Shown piece by piece: positions 6,366-13,909 of a DNA stretch of 18,027 nt (its first letter is position 1; each line of letters begins with the position of its first letter). A program made the position numbers and the translations under genes. Location of the stretch: the NCBI GenBank assembly GCA_002437415.1, contig DJPL01000050.1, positions 26,412-44,438 of the forward strand, read 5' to 3'. This stretch comes from Ruminococcaceae bacterium UBA6413. GTDB taxonomy: Bacteria; Bacillota; Clostridia; Oscillospirales; Ruminococcaceae. Under the pieces are notes generated by a model, which had not been told where the DNA came from, searched no databases, and saw nothing but the letters and a program-made list of their open reading frames with translations.

Positions 6366-9170
6366 TTGAAGAAAAAGACTAGAAAAAAGGACAGCCGCGA
6401 TACCGCGCAGGCGATCGTTCTGGTCGGCAATACATATCGCAGGAACGTTAATCCGCTTCCTGTGATAGCAGTCAAGCTGATGCTGACTTATATGCTGACA
6501 GTCGGAACGGTAATGAGCTTTATGGATATGTATGATATTCCGTTTGAGTTAGGCTCTGCCATTGCTCAGGTTCTGCTGTTCGTTACGGCATTTATGCCGG
6601 TTTTCATATTTATAAAAAAGCGCTACGCGATCCCTGTTCTAGCGTTGGGAGTAGGCGCGATATATTACTTCTTTCACAGCGACATAAACGAAGCGTGTTT
6701 GTTGTTCAAGGACTATCTGTTTATACAGCTTGACGGCAGACTGCTGTCGACATTGCAGTATGTGCCGGTAAATTCCCATGCCTTTTTGACAAGGACGCAG
6801 GACTTTACCAGCGGAATGAATATGGCAATGCTTATGATTACCTGCATTGTCTGCTTTATCTGCGTGCTTTGCTGTTATAAGAAGTTCAGAGCACTGCCTC
6901 TTATCATCACATGGTGTATAATGTTTATTCCTGCGTTTCTTTCGGAAGACGCGGATTATTCGGTATATATCCTACTTGCGATAACCGCATTTTTCGGACT
7001 TTATGCCATATCTTCATCGAACAGCTTTTACTCAAAAGTACCTGTTATCGGCAGTAAAAGAAACGATGCCGGAAATGACGAAAAAGCGTTCCGCAGGAAT
7101 ATCAGGAAAAAAAATCCCGTGCAGACAGCAAAGTCGGAGCTGTCGCGCTACGGAAGGAACAGTCTTTGCGGTATACTCGCCGCACTGATAACATTCGGAG
7201 CGGCTTTCGGTTCACAGAAGCTGTTTCCGGATATGAACTATATCGATACTGAAGAGGTTATCAATTCTACGGTAAAGTTCTTTACCGATATAGGCGAATA
7301 TTTCAGTCTTGTTTTCTCAGGAAATACAAGCGGCCTTTTCAGCGGATACTTTTCGTCCGATAACTTCTTTATCAATAATAACATAGAGCTGAATGCGCCG
7401 CCGCAGTCTGCAAACGACCCTGTGCTTAACATCAAGTCCACAGGCGAGAACGGTATGTACCTTGTCGGTGATATCGGTGTGGATTTTGACGGTCGGAGCT
7501 GGACCGGCGTTCAGCGGAAAACATCGCAGAACGAGCTCTACAGCGGTGAATATAATATAAGCGACAGCTTTTCACCCGAGCAGATCGTTCAGATGACACG
7601 CTATCTTAATATGTCAGGTCTGCTGTCGGCAAGGATGCTGTCAGGTGACGAATTTCAATATATCGATGCTCATTATGAAATGTCCGAATATGCCGATATG
7701 CGTGCGGCGATCGATGCGATAAGCAATATTCCTGACGGTGAGCCTGTGTTCCTGTACAGCTCACAGAATGTGAATATCGAGTATCTCAAGAATACTAATG
7801 TCGTTTTCAAGCCGTTCCTGCCTGACAACAACTCATATATGAGCAACGAGAATTTCAAGTTCTTCGGTGATACGGTAATCAGGATAGCGGACAGAAAAAA
7901 CTGGATGAAAAGCTTTGAATCCAATGTGACACTGCCTGTCAACCCTGCCTTATTCGCAGTCACGCTTGATAACTCCAATGATAACGAAAAGATATCGTTG
8001 TTGCAGACAGTCGGATATACATATGACGAAGCACACAGATACATACAGGATAAAAAAGAGTACGACCGTTACGTTTACGATACTTATTCTTCGGTTCCCG
8101 AGAGCGAAAAGGATAATATAAAGCGGTTTATTGACGAGTTTGAAAGCGAAGACGGTGACAATGCAGGCATTGTTGATAACAAAATCCTCTATGCCTACGG
8201 AATGTGTGAATACCTGAGAACGCACTATCAGTATTCTCTTACTGCTGATAATACATCGGATCGCAGTAACACCATGCTCGGTAACTTCTTATTCAACACA
8301 AAGCAAGGACACTGTGCATTATATGCAAGTACTATGGTGCTTGCTCTGCGTGAAAAAGGAATACCTGCGCGTTATATCACGGGATTTACCACAGGTAAGC
8401 TGAACTTCAACGAATCTACCGGATTATACGAAAAAACCATTCACGAAAACTCACTTCATGCATGGGTAGAAGTATACAGCGATGACTTCGGCTGGATACC
8501 GTTTGACCCGACAGGATACGGCGGTAACAGTAATTTCGGAGATGGCGCAGATCCGTCACAGACGGATACTCCTCCGATTACAACAGCTCCCGCTACCACG
8601 ACAACAACTACAACAGTACAGACAACTACGCCTGTTCCGTCTGACACAGCTCAGACAACACCTCCTGTTACCGTGTCACCCGACAGCGGTGCATCGAATG
8701 GCACTGACAACAATAACAACAGCGGTATTGATTTTTCGATCCTGCTTAAAGTTACAGCGGCAGTACTGGCAGTTGCGTTGATAGCTGTGGCGACTGTGAT
8801 GTTTATAAACTCTGTCAAGCGCAAAAACGAAAAGCGTATGCGCTCTTTCCGCAAGTCCAAGGACACCGTGAGAGCGGTAAAGGATATGTACGGATTTGTT
8901 ATGAAGCTGTTTAACGTTACGGACATTGCACCAGAGGGAACAGAGCTTCCCGAGGCGTTCGCTGTCCGTGCCGATGAAAGTCTGAACGCTCTCGGAATGG
9001 ATATAAGCCTTGTTGATGTAATGAAAATAATCGAAAAGGCTGAGTTCTCGGCAGGCGATATTTCCGAAGACGAACGCGCAGAGGTTTATGCGTATACCAG
9101 GAAGCTTTATGAGCTTGTGCTTGCAAATGCAGGAAAGGTAAAGCGTATTTGGTTAAAGGTCACCCTTTGA
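6366..9170 (+). CDS. TgpA-like membrane transglutaminase/protease-like protein
   Basis: The 934-residue membrane protein has about seven N-terminal helices (roughly 32-54, 60-84, 88-103, 152-171, 175-193, 199-216, 266-284). A large, presumably extracytoplasmic part ends in a transglutaminase-like domain with a complete Cys-His-Asp triad: C650 in GHCALYA, H698 in LHAWVEV and D714 in WIPFDPTG. A Thr/Pro-rich linker (about 736-785), one more helix (792-814) and a DUF4129-like cytoplasmic tail (ELPEAFAVRADES) follow. This is the TgpA architecture. Family activity may be protease or cross-linking, and the substrate is unknown. The start is TTG at 6366: GGAG at 6355-6358 lies 7 nt upstream, an in-frame stop at 6333 excludes longer forms, and the next in-frame ATG is 38 codons on, inside the first helix. 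It is the last gene of module A, and no terminator follows it. Confidence 0.92.
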   Translation: MKKKTRKKDSRDTAQAIVLVGNTYRRNVNPLPVIAVKLMLTYMLTVGTVMSFMDMYDIPFELGSAIAQVLLFVTAFMPVFIFIKKRYAIPVLALGVGAIYYFFHSDINEACLLFKDYLFIQLDGRLLSTLQYVPVNSHAFLTRTQDFTSGMNMAMLMITCIVCFICVLCCYKKFRALPLIITWCIMFIPAFLSEDADYSVYILLAITAFFGLYAISSSNSFYSKVPVIGSKRNDAGNDEKAFRRNIRKKNPVQTAKSELSRYGRNSLCGILAALITFGAAFGSQKLFPDMNYIDTEEVINSTVKFFTDIGEYFSLVFSGNTSGLFSGYFSSDNFFINNNIELNAPPQSANDPVLNIKSTGENGMYLVGDIGVDFDGRSWTGVQRKTSQNELYSGEYNISDSFSPEQIVQMTRYLNMSGLLSARMLSGDEFQYIDAHYEMSEYADMRAAIDAISNIPDGEPVFLYSSQNVNIEYLKNTNVVFKPFLPDNNSYMSNENFKFFGDTVIRIADRKNWMKSFESNVTLPVNPALFAVTLDNSNDNEKISLLQTVGYTYDEAHRYIQDKKEYDRYVYDTYSSVPESEKDNIKRFIDEFESEDGDNAGIVDNKILYAYGMCEYLRTHYQYSLTADNTSDRSNTMLGNFLFNTKQGHCALYASTMVLALREKGIPARYITGFTTGKLNFNESTGLYEKTIHENSLHAWVEVYSDDFGWIPFDPTGYGGNSNFGDGADPSQTDTPPITTAPATTTTTTTVQTTTPVPSDTAQTTPPVTVSPDSGASNGTDNNNNSGIDFSILLKVTAAVLAVALIAVATVMFINSVKRKNEKRMRSFRKSKDTVRAVKDMYGFVMKLFNVTDIAPEGTELPEAFAVRADESLNALGMDISLVDVMKIIEKAEFSAGDISEDERAEVYAYTRKLYELVLANAGKVKRIWLKVTL

Positions 9171-9190
9171 CGGTTAAGAAAACATAATTG

Positions 9191-9219
9191 TTGTAAATTT
9201 AAGCGATATCTGCTATAAT
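9191..9219 (+). promoter_or_regulatory. Promoter of the DHH phosphoesterase / module B operon
   Basis: TTGTAA at 9191-9196 (4/6) is followed after 17 nt by a perfect TATAAT at 9214-9219. The -10 box is extended by TG at 9211-9212. Transcription should start near 9226, about 36 nt before the ATG at 9262. With no terminator after the preceding gene, read-through from module A is also possible. Confidence 0.75.
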
Positions 9220-9261
9220 AAGTACAGAAGTAAAATCTGCAAAGCAGAAAGGAAATATAAT

Positions 9262-10200
9262 ATGAGACTTATTACAAGATCTGATTTTGACGGACTTGCC
9301 TGCGGCGCATTATTGCTTGAGGCAAAGGTTATCGACAGCTGGACATTTGCCCACCCCAAGGACATTCAGGACGGACTTGTGCCCGTAACCGAAAACGATG
9401 TACTTGCAAACGTTCCGTTTGCCCCGGGTTGCGGACTGTGGTTTGACCACCACTCCAGCGAAGAAGAAAGACTCAAGATAAAGGGTCAGTTCAAGGGCGA
9501 GAGCAGAATAGCTCCCAGTGCCGCAAGAATTATCTATGAGTATTACGGCGGTAAGGAGCGTTTCCCGAACTTCGACGACCTTATGCTTGCAGTTGACAAG
9601 GTAGACAGCGGTCATCTTACGGCAGATGAGATACTTAATCCCACAGGCTGGATACTTATAGGCTTCCTTATGGATCCCCGTACAGGTCTGGGACGCTTCA
9701 GAAACTTCACTATAAGCAACTATCAGCTTATGGAGAAACTGCTTGTATGCTGTGCAACTATGTCTACTGAAGAGATACTTGCGCTCCCGGATATCCAGGA
9801 AAGAATAAAGCTGTACAATGAGCAGACAGAGCTTTTCAAGAAGATGGTGGCTGAGCATACAAGAGTAGAGGGTGACGTTATCATATCCGATATGCGTAAT
9901 GTAGATCCCATTTACACAGGCAACAGATTTATGATATACAGCCTGTATCCCCATCAGAACATTTCTGCGTGGATAGTCAACGGCAAGGGCGGCAAGGGCT
10001 GTTCTGTAGCGGTAGGCTACTCAATACTAAACCGTACAAGCAATGTGGACGTAGGCTCACTTATGCTGAAATACGGCGGCGGAGGTCACAGAGCGGTAGG
10101 AACCTGCCAGTTCAAGGACGAGGATATAGAAGAAAAACTGCCTCAGCTTCTTGATGAGCTTGTAAATTACGATAAATATTATTCACCCAGTCTTGTATAA
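9262..10200 (+). CDS. DHH-family phosphoesterase
   Basis: The 312-residue protein resembles DHH superfamily phosphoesterases, which are manganese- or cobalt-dependent hydrolases of phosphodiester or phosphoanhydride bonds. It shows motif I RSDFDGLACG (6-15, D8 and D10), the namesake FDHH (61-64), DKVDSG (112-117) and, near the C terminus, the substrate-binding DHHA1-type motif GGGGHR (272-277). The length fits the small DHH-DHHA1 group, which includes nanoRNases (NrnA), c-di-AMP/pApA hydrolases and exopolyphosphatase-like enzymes, and I cannot choose among these. No membrane segment is seen. ATG 9262 is preceded by AGAAAGGA at 9246-9253. It has its own promoter, and the second moxR starts 15 nt downstream, so it probably heads the module B operon. 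Whether it is functionally linked to the MoxR genes or merely co-located is open. Confidence 0.85.
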   Translation: MRLITRSDFDGLACGALLLEAKVIDSWTFAHPKDIQDGLVPVTENDVLANVPFAPGCGLWFDHHSSEEERLKIKGQFKGESRIAPSAARIIYEYYGGKERFPNFDDLMLAVDKVDSGHLTADEILNPTGWILIGFLMDPRTGLGRFRNFTISNYQLMEKLLVCCATMSTEEILALPDIQERIKLYNEQTELFKKMVAEHTRVEGDVIISDMRNVDPIYTGNRFMIYSLYPHQNISAWIVNGKGGKGCSVAVGYSILNRTSNVDVGSLMLKYGGGGHRAVGTCQFKDEDIEEKLPQLLDELVNYDKYYSPSLV

Positions 10201-10215
10201 ACGGAAGGAACAAAT

Positions 10216-11160
10216 ATGACGGTTCAGGAATATGCGGTTAAGCTTAGCGGCAACATATCAAAAATCATTAAAGGCAAGGACGATAAGATCGATCTTGTTA
10301 TAATGGCGCTTTTATGCGGCGGACACGTTCTGCTTGACGATGTTCCGGGAACAGGTAAGACTGTGCTTGCAAAGGCACTTGCGAAAAGTGTTGACGCAGG
10401 ATTTTCAAGAATACAGTTTACCCCCGATCTGCTACCGTCAGACATTACAGGTATCCACTTTTTCAATATGAAAGAGCAGGAGTTTGTGTTCCGTCCGGGA
10501 CCGATATTCACAAATATTCTTCTTGCGGACGAGATAAACCGTGCCACTCCCAGAACACAGTCGGCTTTGCTTCAGTGTATGGAAGAAAAGCAGGCTACTA
10601 TAGACAGCGAATTTTTCTTTATCGACAAGCCGTTTATAGTCCTTGCAACGCAAAATCCCGTTGAAACCGCCGGCACTTATCCTCTTCCCGAGGCACAGCT
10701 TGACCGCTTTATGATAAAGCTGTCGATAGGCTATTCCGACAGAAGATCCGAGATGGAGATACTTGATAACTCAAGAGCTGTTCACCCTGTAGAGTCGCTC
10801 ACAGCTGTAACTGATAAGGCGGAGCTTCTTGAAATGATGAACAGAGTAGAGAACATCAAGGTAAACGAGGCCGTAAGGGGCTATATAGCCGATATCGGCT
10901 ACGCCAGTCGTCATAACAGCGAGATAAAGCTCGGACTTAGTACGAGAGGTCTTATCGCACTGAAAAATATGTCACAGGCGAGAGCGGCACTGCGTGGCAG
11001 AGAGTTTGTTACACCCGATGATGTAAAGGCGGTATTACCGTTCGTATGCGCACACAGAATAATTTGTAAAAGTACGGTTATGAGAGATCCGGACAGTGTA
11101 AAGCTGGATATTCTCGATAAGATGATAAAGGATATTCCCGTTCCTACGGAGCAGATATAA
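10216..11160 (+). CDS. MoxR-family AAA+ ATPase (module B)
   Basis: The 314-residue protein is a second MoxR ATPase, similar throughout to the one at 4117-5088. The Walker A DDVPGTGKT, the Walker B ILLADEINR, the canonical sensor 1 ATQNP and GTYPLPEAQLDRF with its arginine finger are all present. A lid domain contains LGLSTRG with the sensor-2-type arginine. The start at ATG 10216 has a strong GGAAGGA at 10203-10209, 6 nt upstream. The stop codon overlaps the start of the following DUF58 gene by one base (TAATG), indicating translational coupling and probably fixed stoichiometry. Its likely role is as a remodelling ATPase for the membrane proteins encoded downstream. The two MoxR copies are divergent enough to be old paralogues rather than a recent tandem duplication. 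Confidence 0.95.
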   Translation: MTVQEYAVKLSGNISKIIKGKDDKIDLVIMALLCGGHVLLDDVPGTGKTVLAKALAKSVDAGFSRIQFTPDLLPSDITGIHFFNMKEQEFVFRPGPIFTNILLADEINRATPRTQSALLQCMEEKQATIDSEFFFIDKPFIVLATQNPVETAGTYPLPEAQLDRFMIKLSIGYSDRRSEMEILDNSRAVHPVESLTAVTDKAELLEMMNRVENIKVNEAVRGYIADIGYASRHNSEIKLGLSTRGLIALKNMSQARAALRGREFVTPDDVKAVLPFVCAHRIICKSTVMRDPDSVKLDILDKMIKDIPVPTEQI

Positions 11161-12302
11161 TGGAGCTTGCAGCAATTCTTGTGGTAATTGCGGCAGTTAT
11201 TGCCGCTGAGGTGCTTATTTTCGGAAAATACGCACTTAAAGGAATATATTACAGTGCGTCGGTAAACAAGACCGAGGTCTACGAGGGCGATACCCTTGAA
11301 CTGACTGAGGTCGTTGAAAACCGACGCTTTGTCGCATTGCCATGGATCAAGACAGAGCTTTCCGCTTCACGTTGGCTTGCATTCAGCAGAAAGGACTCTG
11401 CGGCACAGACAAGCGGCGGCGACAACACGTTCATACCCGGAGTCTTTTCGTTAAAGCCGCGCAGTAAGTGCACGCGTGTCAGAAGAATAAAGTGCCTTAA
11501 AAGAGGCGTGTTCTCATTTGACGATACGGTAGTCACCGCGACAGATATGCTCGGACTTGTAAGAGTATCGAACAGCATAAAGGTCGGTATCAGTATAACC
11601 GTACTTCCTACAGCGTCCGACGGAGAAGATGCCGTGCTGTCTTTCAACGAGCCGATAGGAGAGATACTTGTAAGACGATTTATAAATGAAGATCCGTTTA
11701 TGATATCGGGCTCAAAAGAGTATACGGGCAGAGAACCGCTCAACCGCATAAACTGGAAGTACACCGCAATAACAGGTAAGCTTATGGCTATGAACAACGA
11801 GTTCACCACATCAAGAAATTCGCTTATCGTTATCAATATGCAAAGAAAAGGCGTTGTTCCCGTTGCTTCAGCCGATATACGCGATACAGAGGCATTTATC
11901 AAGCTTGCCGTAAAGCTTATGTGGGACAGCGTTGACAGCGGCTGTAGCTGTGCATTTGCCACAAACGGCGGTAAAGCAGGCGGTACAGCCTCGGGCTTTA
12001 TAAGAACAAACGAGCAGTGCGAGGGCACTCTCAGAATGCTTGCAATGTTGCCCGACAGCTGTACATTTGAGTTTTCAAAGTTCCTGAACGCTCTTAATTA
12101 CGGAAGCTTTACCGATGTGTTTATACTGACACCGTATATCGACGATGAGATGACAGCCTTTGCCGATATGCTCACTGCTTCGAATATAAGCACTGTGTTC
12201 TATACGACAGGAAATATCCCTGAGGGCTCTGACGGTCAGTATCTGCACGCAAGGAAATTTTCGTACACGTTCAATGCGGATTACGGGGAGGGTGCACAGT
12301 GA
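11160..12302 (+). CDS. DUF58-domain protein (module B)
   Basis: The 380-residue protein starts with a hydrophobic anchor (about 3-21). A beta-rich region follows, and then the DUF58 signature KEYTGREPLNRINWKYTAITGKLM (split here as KEYTGREPLNRINWK, 186-200, and YTAITGKLM, 201-209). Like its module A counterpart, it lacks a DxSxS metal-binding motif at the start of the vWA-like region, reading INMQRKG (225-231) instead. The ATG at 11160 shares its A with the moxR stop codon. The 3' end overlaps the GTG start of the next gene (GTGA), so three genes are translationally coupled. It is probably the direct partner of the second MoxR at the membrane, and its substrate is unknown. Confidence 0.9.
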   Translation: MELAAILVVIAAVIAAEVLIFGKYALKGIYYSASVNKTEVYEGDTLELTEVVENRRFVALPWIKTELSASRWLAFSRKDSAAQTSGGDNTFIPGVFSLKPRSKCTRVRRIKCLKRGVFSFDDTVVTATDMLGLVRVSNSIKVGISITVLPTASDGEDAVLSFNEPIGEILVRRFINEDPFMISGSKEYTGREPLNRINWKYTAITGKLMAMNNEFTTSRNSLIVINMQRKGVVPVASADIRDTEAFIKLAVKLMWDSVDSGCSCAFATNGGKAGGTASGFIRTNEQCEGTLRMLAMLPDSCTFEFSKFLNALNYGSFTDVFILTPYIDDEMTAFADMLTASNISTVFYTTGNIPEGSDGQYLHARKFSYTFNADYGEGAQ

Positions 12303-13636
12303 AAAAGAATTTTATAATGAAATGTGTTGCCGCTCTGGCAATGCTTCTTCTGCCTCTTCCGATGCTGTTTGTATTTGAAGTCAGCGCGTTTGACGGATTT
12401 ACTTTGTGGCACTATTTGCTTTATTATGCTGTTGCGGGAATTACGGCAGGAGCAGGTTATTTTCTTATGTCATTTAAGTTAAGCCGACACAAGCCGAGAG
12501 CAATATTCGCAGTAAATATGCTTACTGTATTTATCGGTATTATTTTCACTGCGGCAGTCCCGGCGGTATCAATGGCGGTCAATAACACGCTCGGTGAAAA
12601 CGGCTTTATTGTGTTTTCACTGTGTCTTGGACTTATGCCGTCTGTTATAGTATGGTATCTGCTCGGACTGAGCCTCAGAAAGAACACCTTTGATGAAGTG
12701 TTTACACCTGTCTGGCTCGGGATATACATTGTCGAAACATTCTTTTGCTATATCTTCTGTAGCGCTATGGCGGAGGATAAAGCATATCTCAACGACTCAA
12801 AAACGAAGATATCGGTACTGCTTGTGGTGATTGCTCTGCTTACCGTCCTGCTGATAAATCAGTCGAATATACAGTCGCAGATCGACAGGAGAAGAAATAC
12901 AAACCTTATAGTGCCTAAGGGGCTTAAGCTATATAACGCGAAGCTTATAGGTATAGTCGGCGGCATAATCCTTGCGGCATTGCTTTTAAAGGACTATGTG
13001 GCGACGGGGCTTACCTGGCTTGTGCAGATGACATTGAAAATAATCGATGCACTGATTTTCAATATACGCTTTCAGCAGACCGATCCGATAACAGGCGATG
13101 ATGCGAAGATACCCGAAATTGATTTTGTACAGGCACAGCAGAGTACTAAGGATATATTTGCATATATTATAATCGTTGCGGCAATCGTTCTGCTTATCGT
13201 GTTCAGAAAGAAAATATGGGCACTTATAAAAAAGGCGGTCAAACGCATTTTCGGCAAATATTCTGCCGATGACAGTACGATAAACGAATACGAGGACTAT
13301 AAAGACAGCTACGAAGCGCTTGATATAAAGCAGGAAAGGATAGTCAGAGAAACAAAAAAGGACTGCCTTAAGAAATATCGCAGAACAAAGGATAAGACCG
13401 AAAAGTTCAGACTGGGCTACAGACTGTATATAATGTGGCTTGCCGAGCGCAGTACCGACAATATTTCTGCTATGACGGTTGAACAGCAGAAAAATGTATC
13501 CGATAAGCTGTATCACGGCACAGAGAGTATAAGCAATTTATCCGGCAGCTACAACAGGGTGCGTTATGATGACGAAAACCCGACCGATAATGATATAGCT
13601 ACTACAGAGCATCTTATCGACGAACTGTATAAGTGA
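12299..13636 (+). CDS. Polytopic membrane protein with DUF4129-like tail (module B)
   Basis: The 445-residue protein has about eight hydrophobic helices (roughly 8-29, 36-57, 68-90, 103-124, 138-157, 171-187, 214-231, 287-303). A charged cytoplasmic C-terminal region of about 125 residues ends in SGSYNRVRYDDENP (415-428). That tail resembles the DUF4129 region found at the end of TgpA-like proteins, a weak-to-moderate match by eye. No transglutaminase domain or catalytic Cys-His-Asp triad is present, unlike the module A membrane protein. The GTG start at 12299 overlaps the DUF58 stop and has an excellent GGGGAGG at 12285-12292, 6 nt upstream. An ATG six codons later is less well placed. It is the last gene of module B. 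I do not recognise a specific function; a membrane partner for MoxR/DUF58 is inferred from context. Confidence 0.85.
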   Translation: MKKNFIMKCVAALAMLLLPLPMLFVFEVSAFDGFTLWHYLLYYAVAGITAGAGYFLMSFKLSRHKPRAIFAVNMLTVFIGIIFTAAVPAVSMAVNNTLGENGFIVFSLCLGLMPSVIVWYLLGLSLRKNTFDEVFTPVWLGIYIVETFFCYIFCSAMAEDKAYLNDSKTKISVLLVVIALLTVLLINQSNIQSQIDRRRNTNLIVPKGLKLYNAKLIGIVGGIILAALLLKDYVATGLTWLVQMTLKIIDALIFNIRFQQTDPITGDDAKIPEIDFVQAQQSTKDIFAYIIIVAAIVLLIVFRKKIWALIKKAVKRIFGKYSADDSTINEYEDYKDSYEALDIKQERIVRETKKDCLKKYRRTKDKTEKFRLGYRLYIMWLAERSTDNISAMTVEQQKNVSDKLYHGTESISNLSGSYNRVRYDDENPTDNDIATTEHLIDELYK

Positions 13637-13684
13637 CATTATCCGCCGTGTCGAAAGCTTTTGAATAAATTTGCGCTATTCTTA

Positions 13685-13713
13685 TTGACAGTTGTAAAAA
13701 ATTGTGTTACAAT
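13685..13713 (+). promoter_or_regulatory. Near-consensus extended -10 promoter of the P-type ATPase gene
   Basis: There is a perfect TTGACA at 13685-13690, a 17-nt spacer, and TACAAT at 13708-13713 with TG at 13705-13706 as an extended -10. Transcription should start near 13720, just at the first strand of riboswitch helix P1. A promoter this strong suggests constitutive initiation, with control left to the leader RNA. Confidence 0.88.
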
Positions 13714-13719
13714 ACGGTT

Positions 13720-13845
13720 ATGATAAAAGGGAGTAGTCGGGGGATCGTATAGATCCCTGTACGGTGTCGTCAGTACGATTTTTAAAGCATTCAGCTGAAA
13801 AAATCCGTGCCGTACTGAGTATAAGCTTATGACAAGACTTTTGTC
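13720..13845 (+). promoter_or_regulatory. yybP-ykoY manganese riboswitch (aptamer)
   Basis: The leader contains the conserved blocks of this class: AAAGGGAGTAG (13726-13736, loop L1), TGTCGTCAGTACGA (13765-13778, L3 side) and GACAAGACTTTT (13831-13842). The visible helices are as follows. P1 is GATAAAAG (13722-13729) with CTTTTGTC (13838-13845), 8 bp with one G-U. P2 is a hairpin, GGGATC (13741-13746) with GATCCC (13752-13757). P3 is CAGTACG (13771-13777) with CGTACTG (13811-13817), continuing into an A/T-rich inner stem. The class is known to bind Mn2+ and to control P-type ATPases, MntP and related exporters. The first L1 G-run has three G where many members have four. Identification is by motif reading, not by covariance search. 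Confidence 0.88.
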
Positions 13846-13876
13846 GCAAATTTTTGCGGCAGAGGTCTGTTTTTTT
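13835..13876 (+). terminator. Riboswitch expression-platform terminator
   Basis: A 15-bp stem with three G-U pairs (13835-13849 with 13854-13868) has a 4-nt loop and, after one G, seven T at 13870-13876. Its 5' arm contains the entire 3' strand of aptamer helix P1 (13838-13845), so the two are mutually exclusive. Ligand-stabilised P1 should block termination, an ON switch. Confidence 0.9.
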
Positions 13877-13909
13877 ATGCCTTTCCGCAAACGAGAAAGG
13901 AAAGGTATT

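Noticed and set aside
11279..12028. 249-codon open frame on the minus strand opposite the second DUF58 gene
   Set aside because: Shadow of a conserved gene that is translationally coupled on the other strand; no recognisable protein features.
13829..13909. Upstream in-frame ATG starts (13829 and 13877) for the P-type ATPase
   Set aside because: The first lies in the aptamer and its translation would cross the terminator; the second directly follows the T run with no ribosome-binding site. The ATG at 13910 has GGAAAGG and begins at a normal family N terminus.
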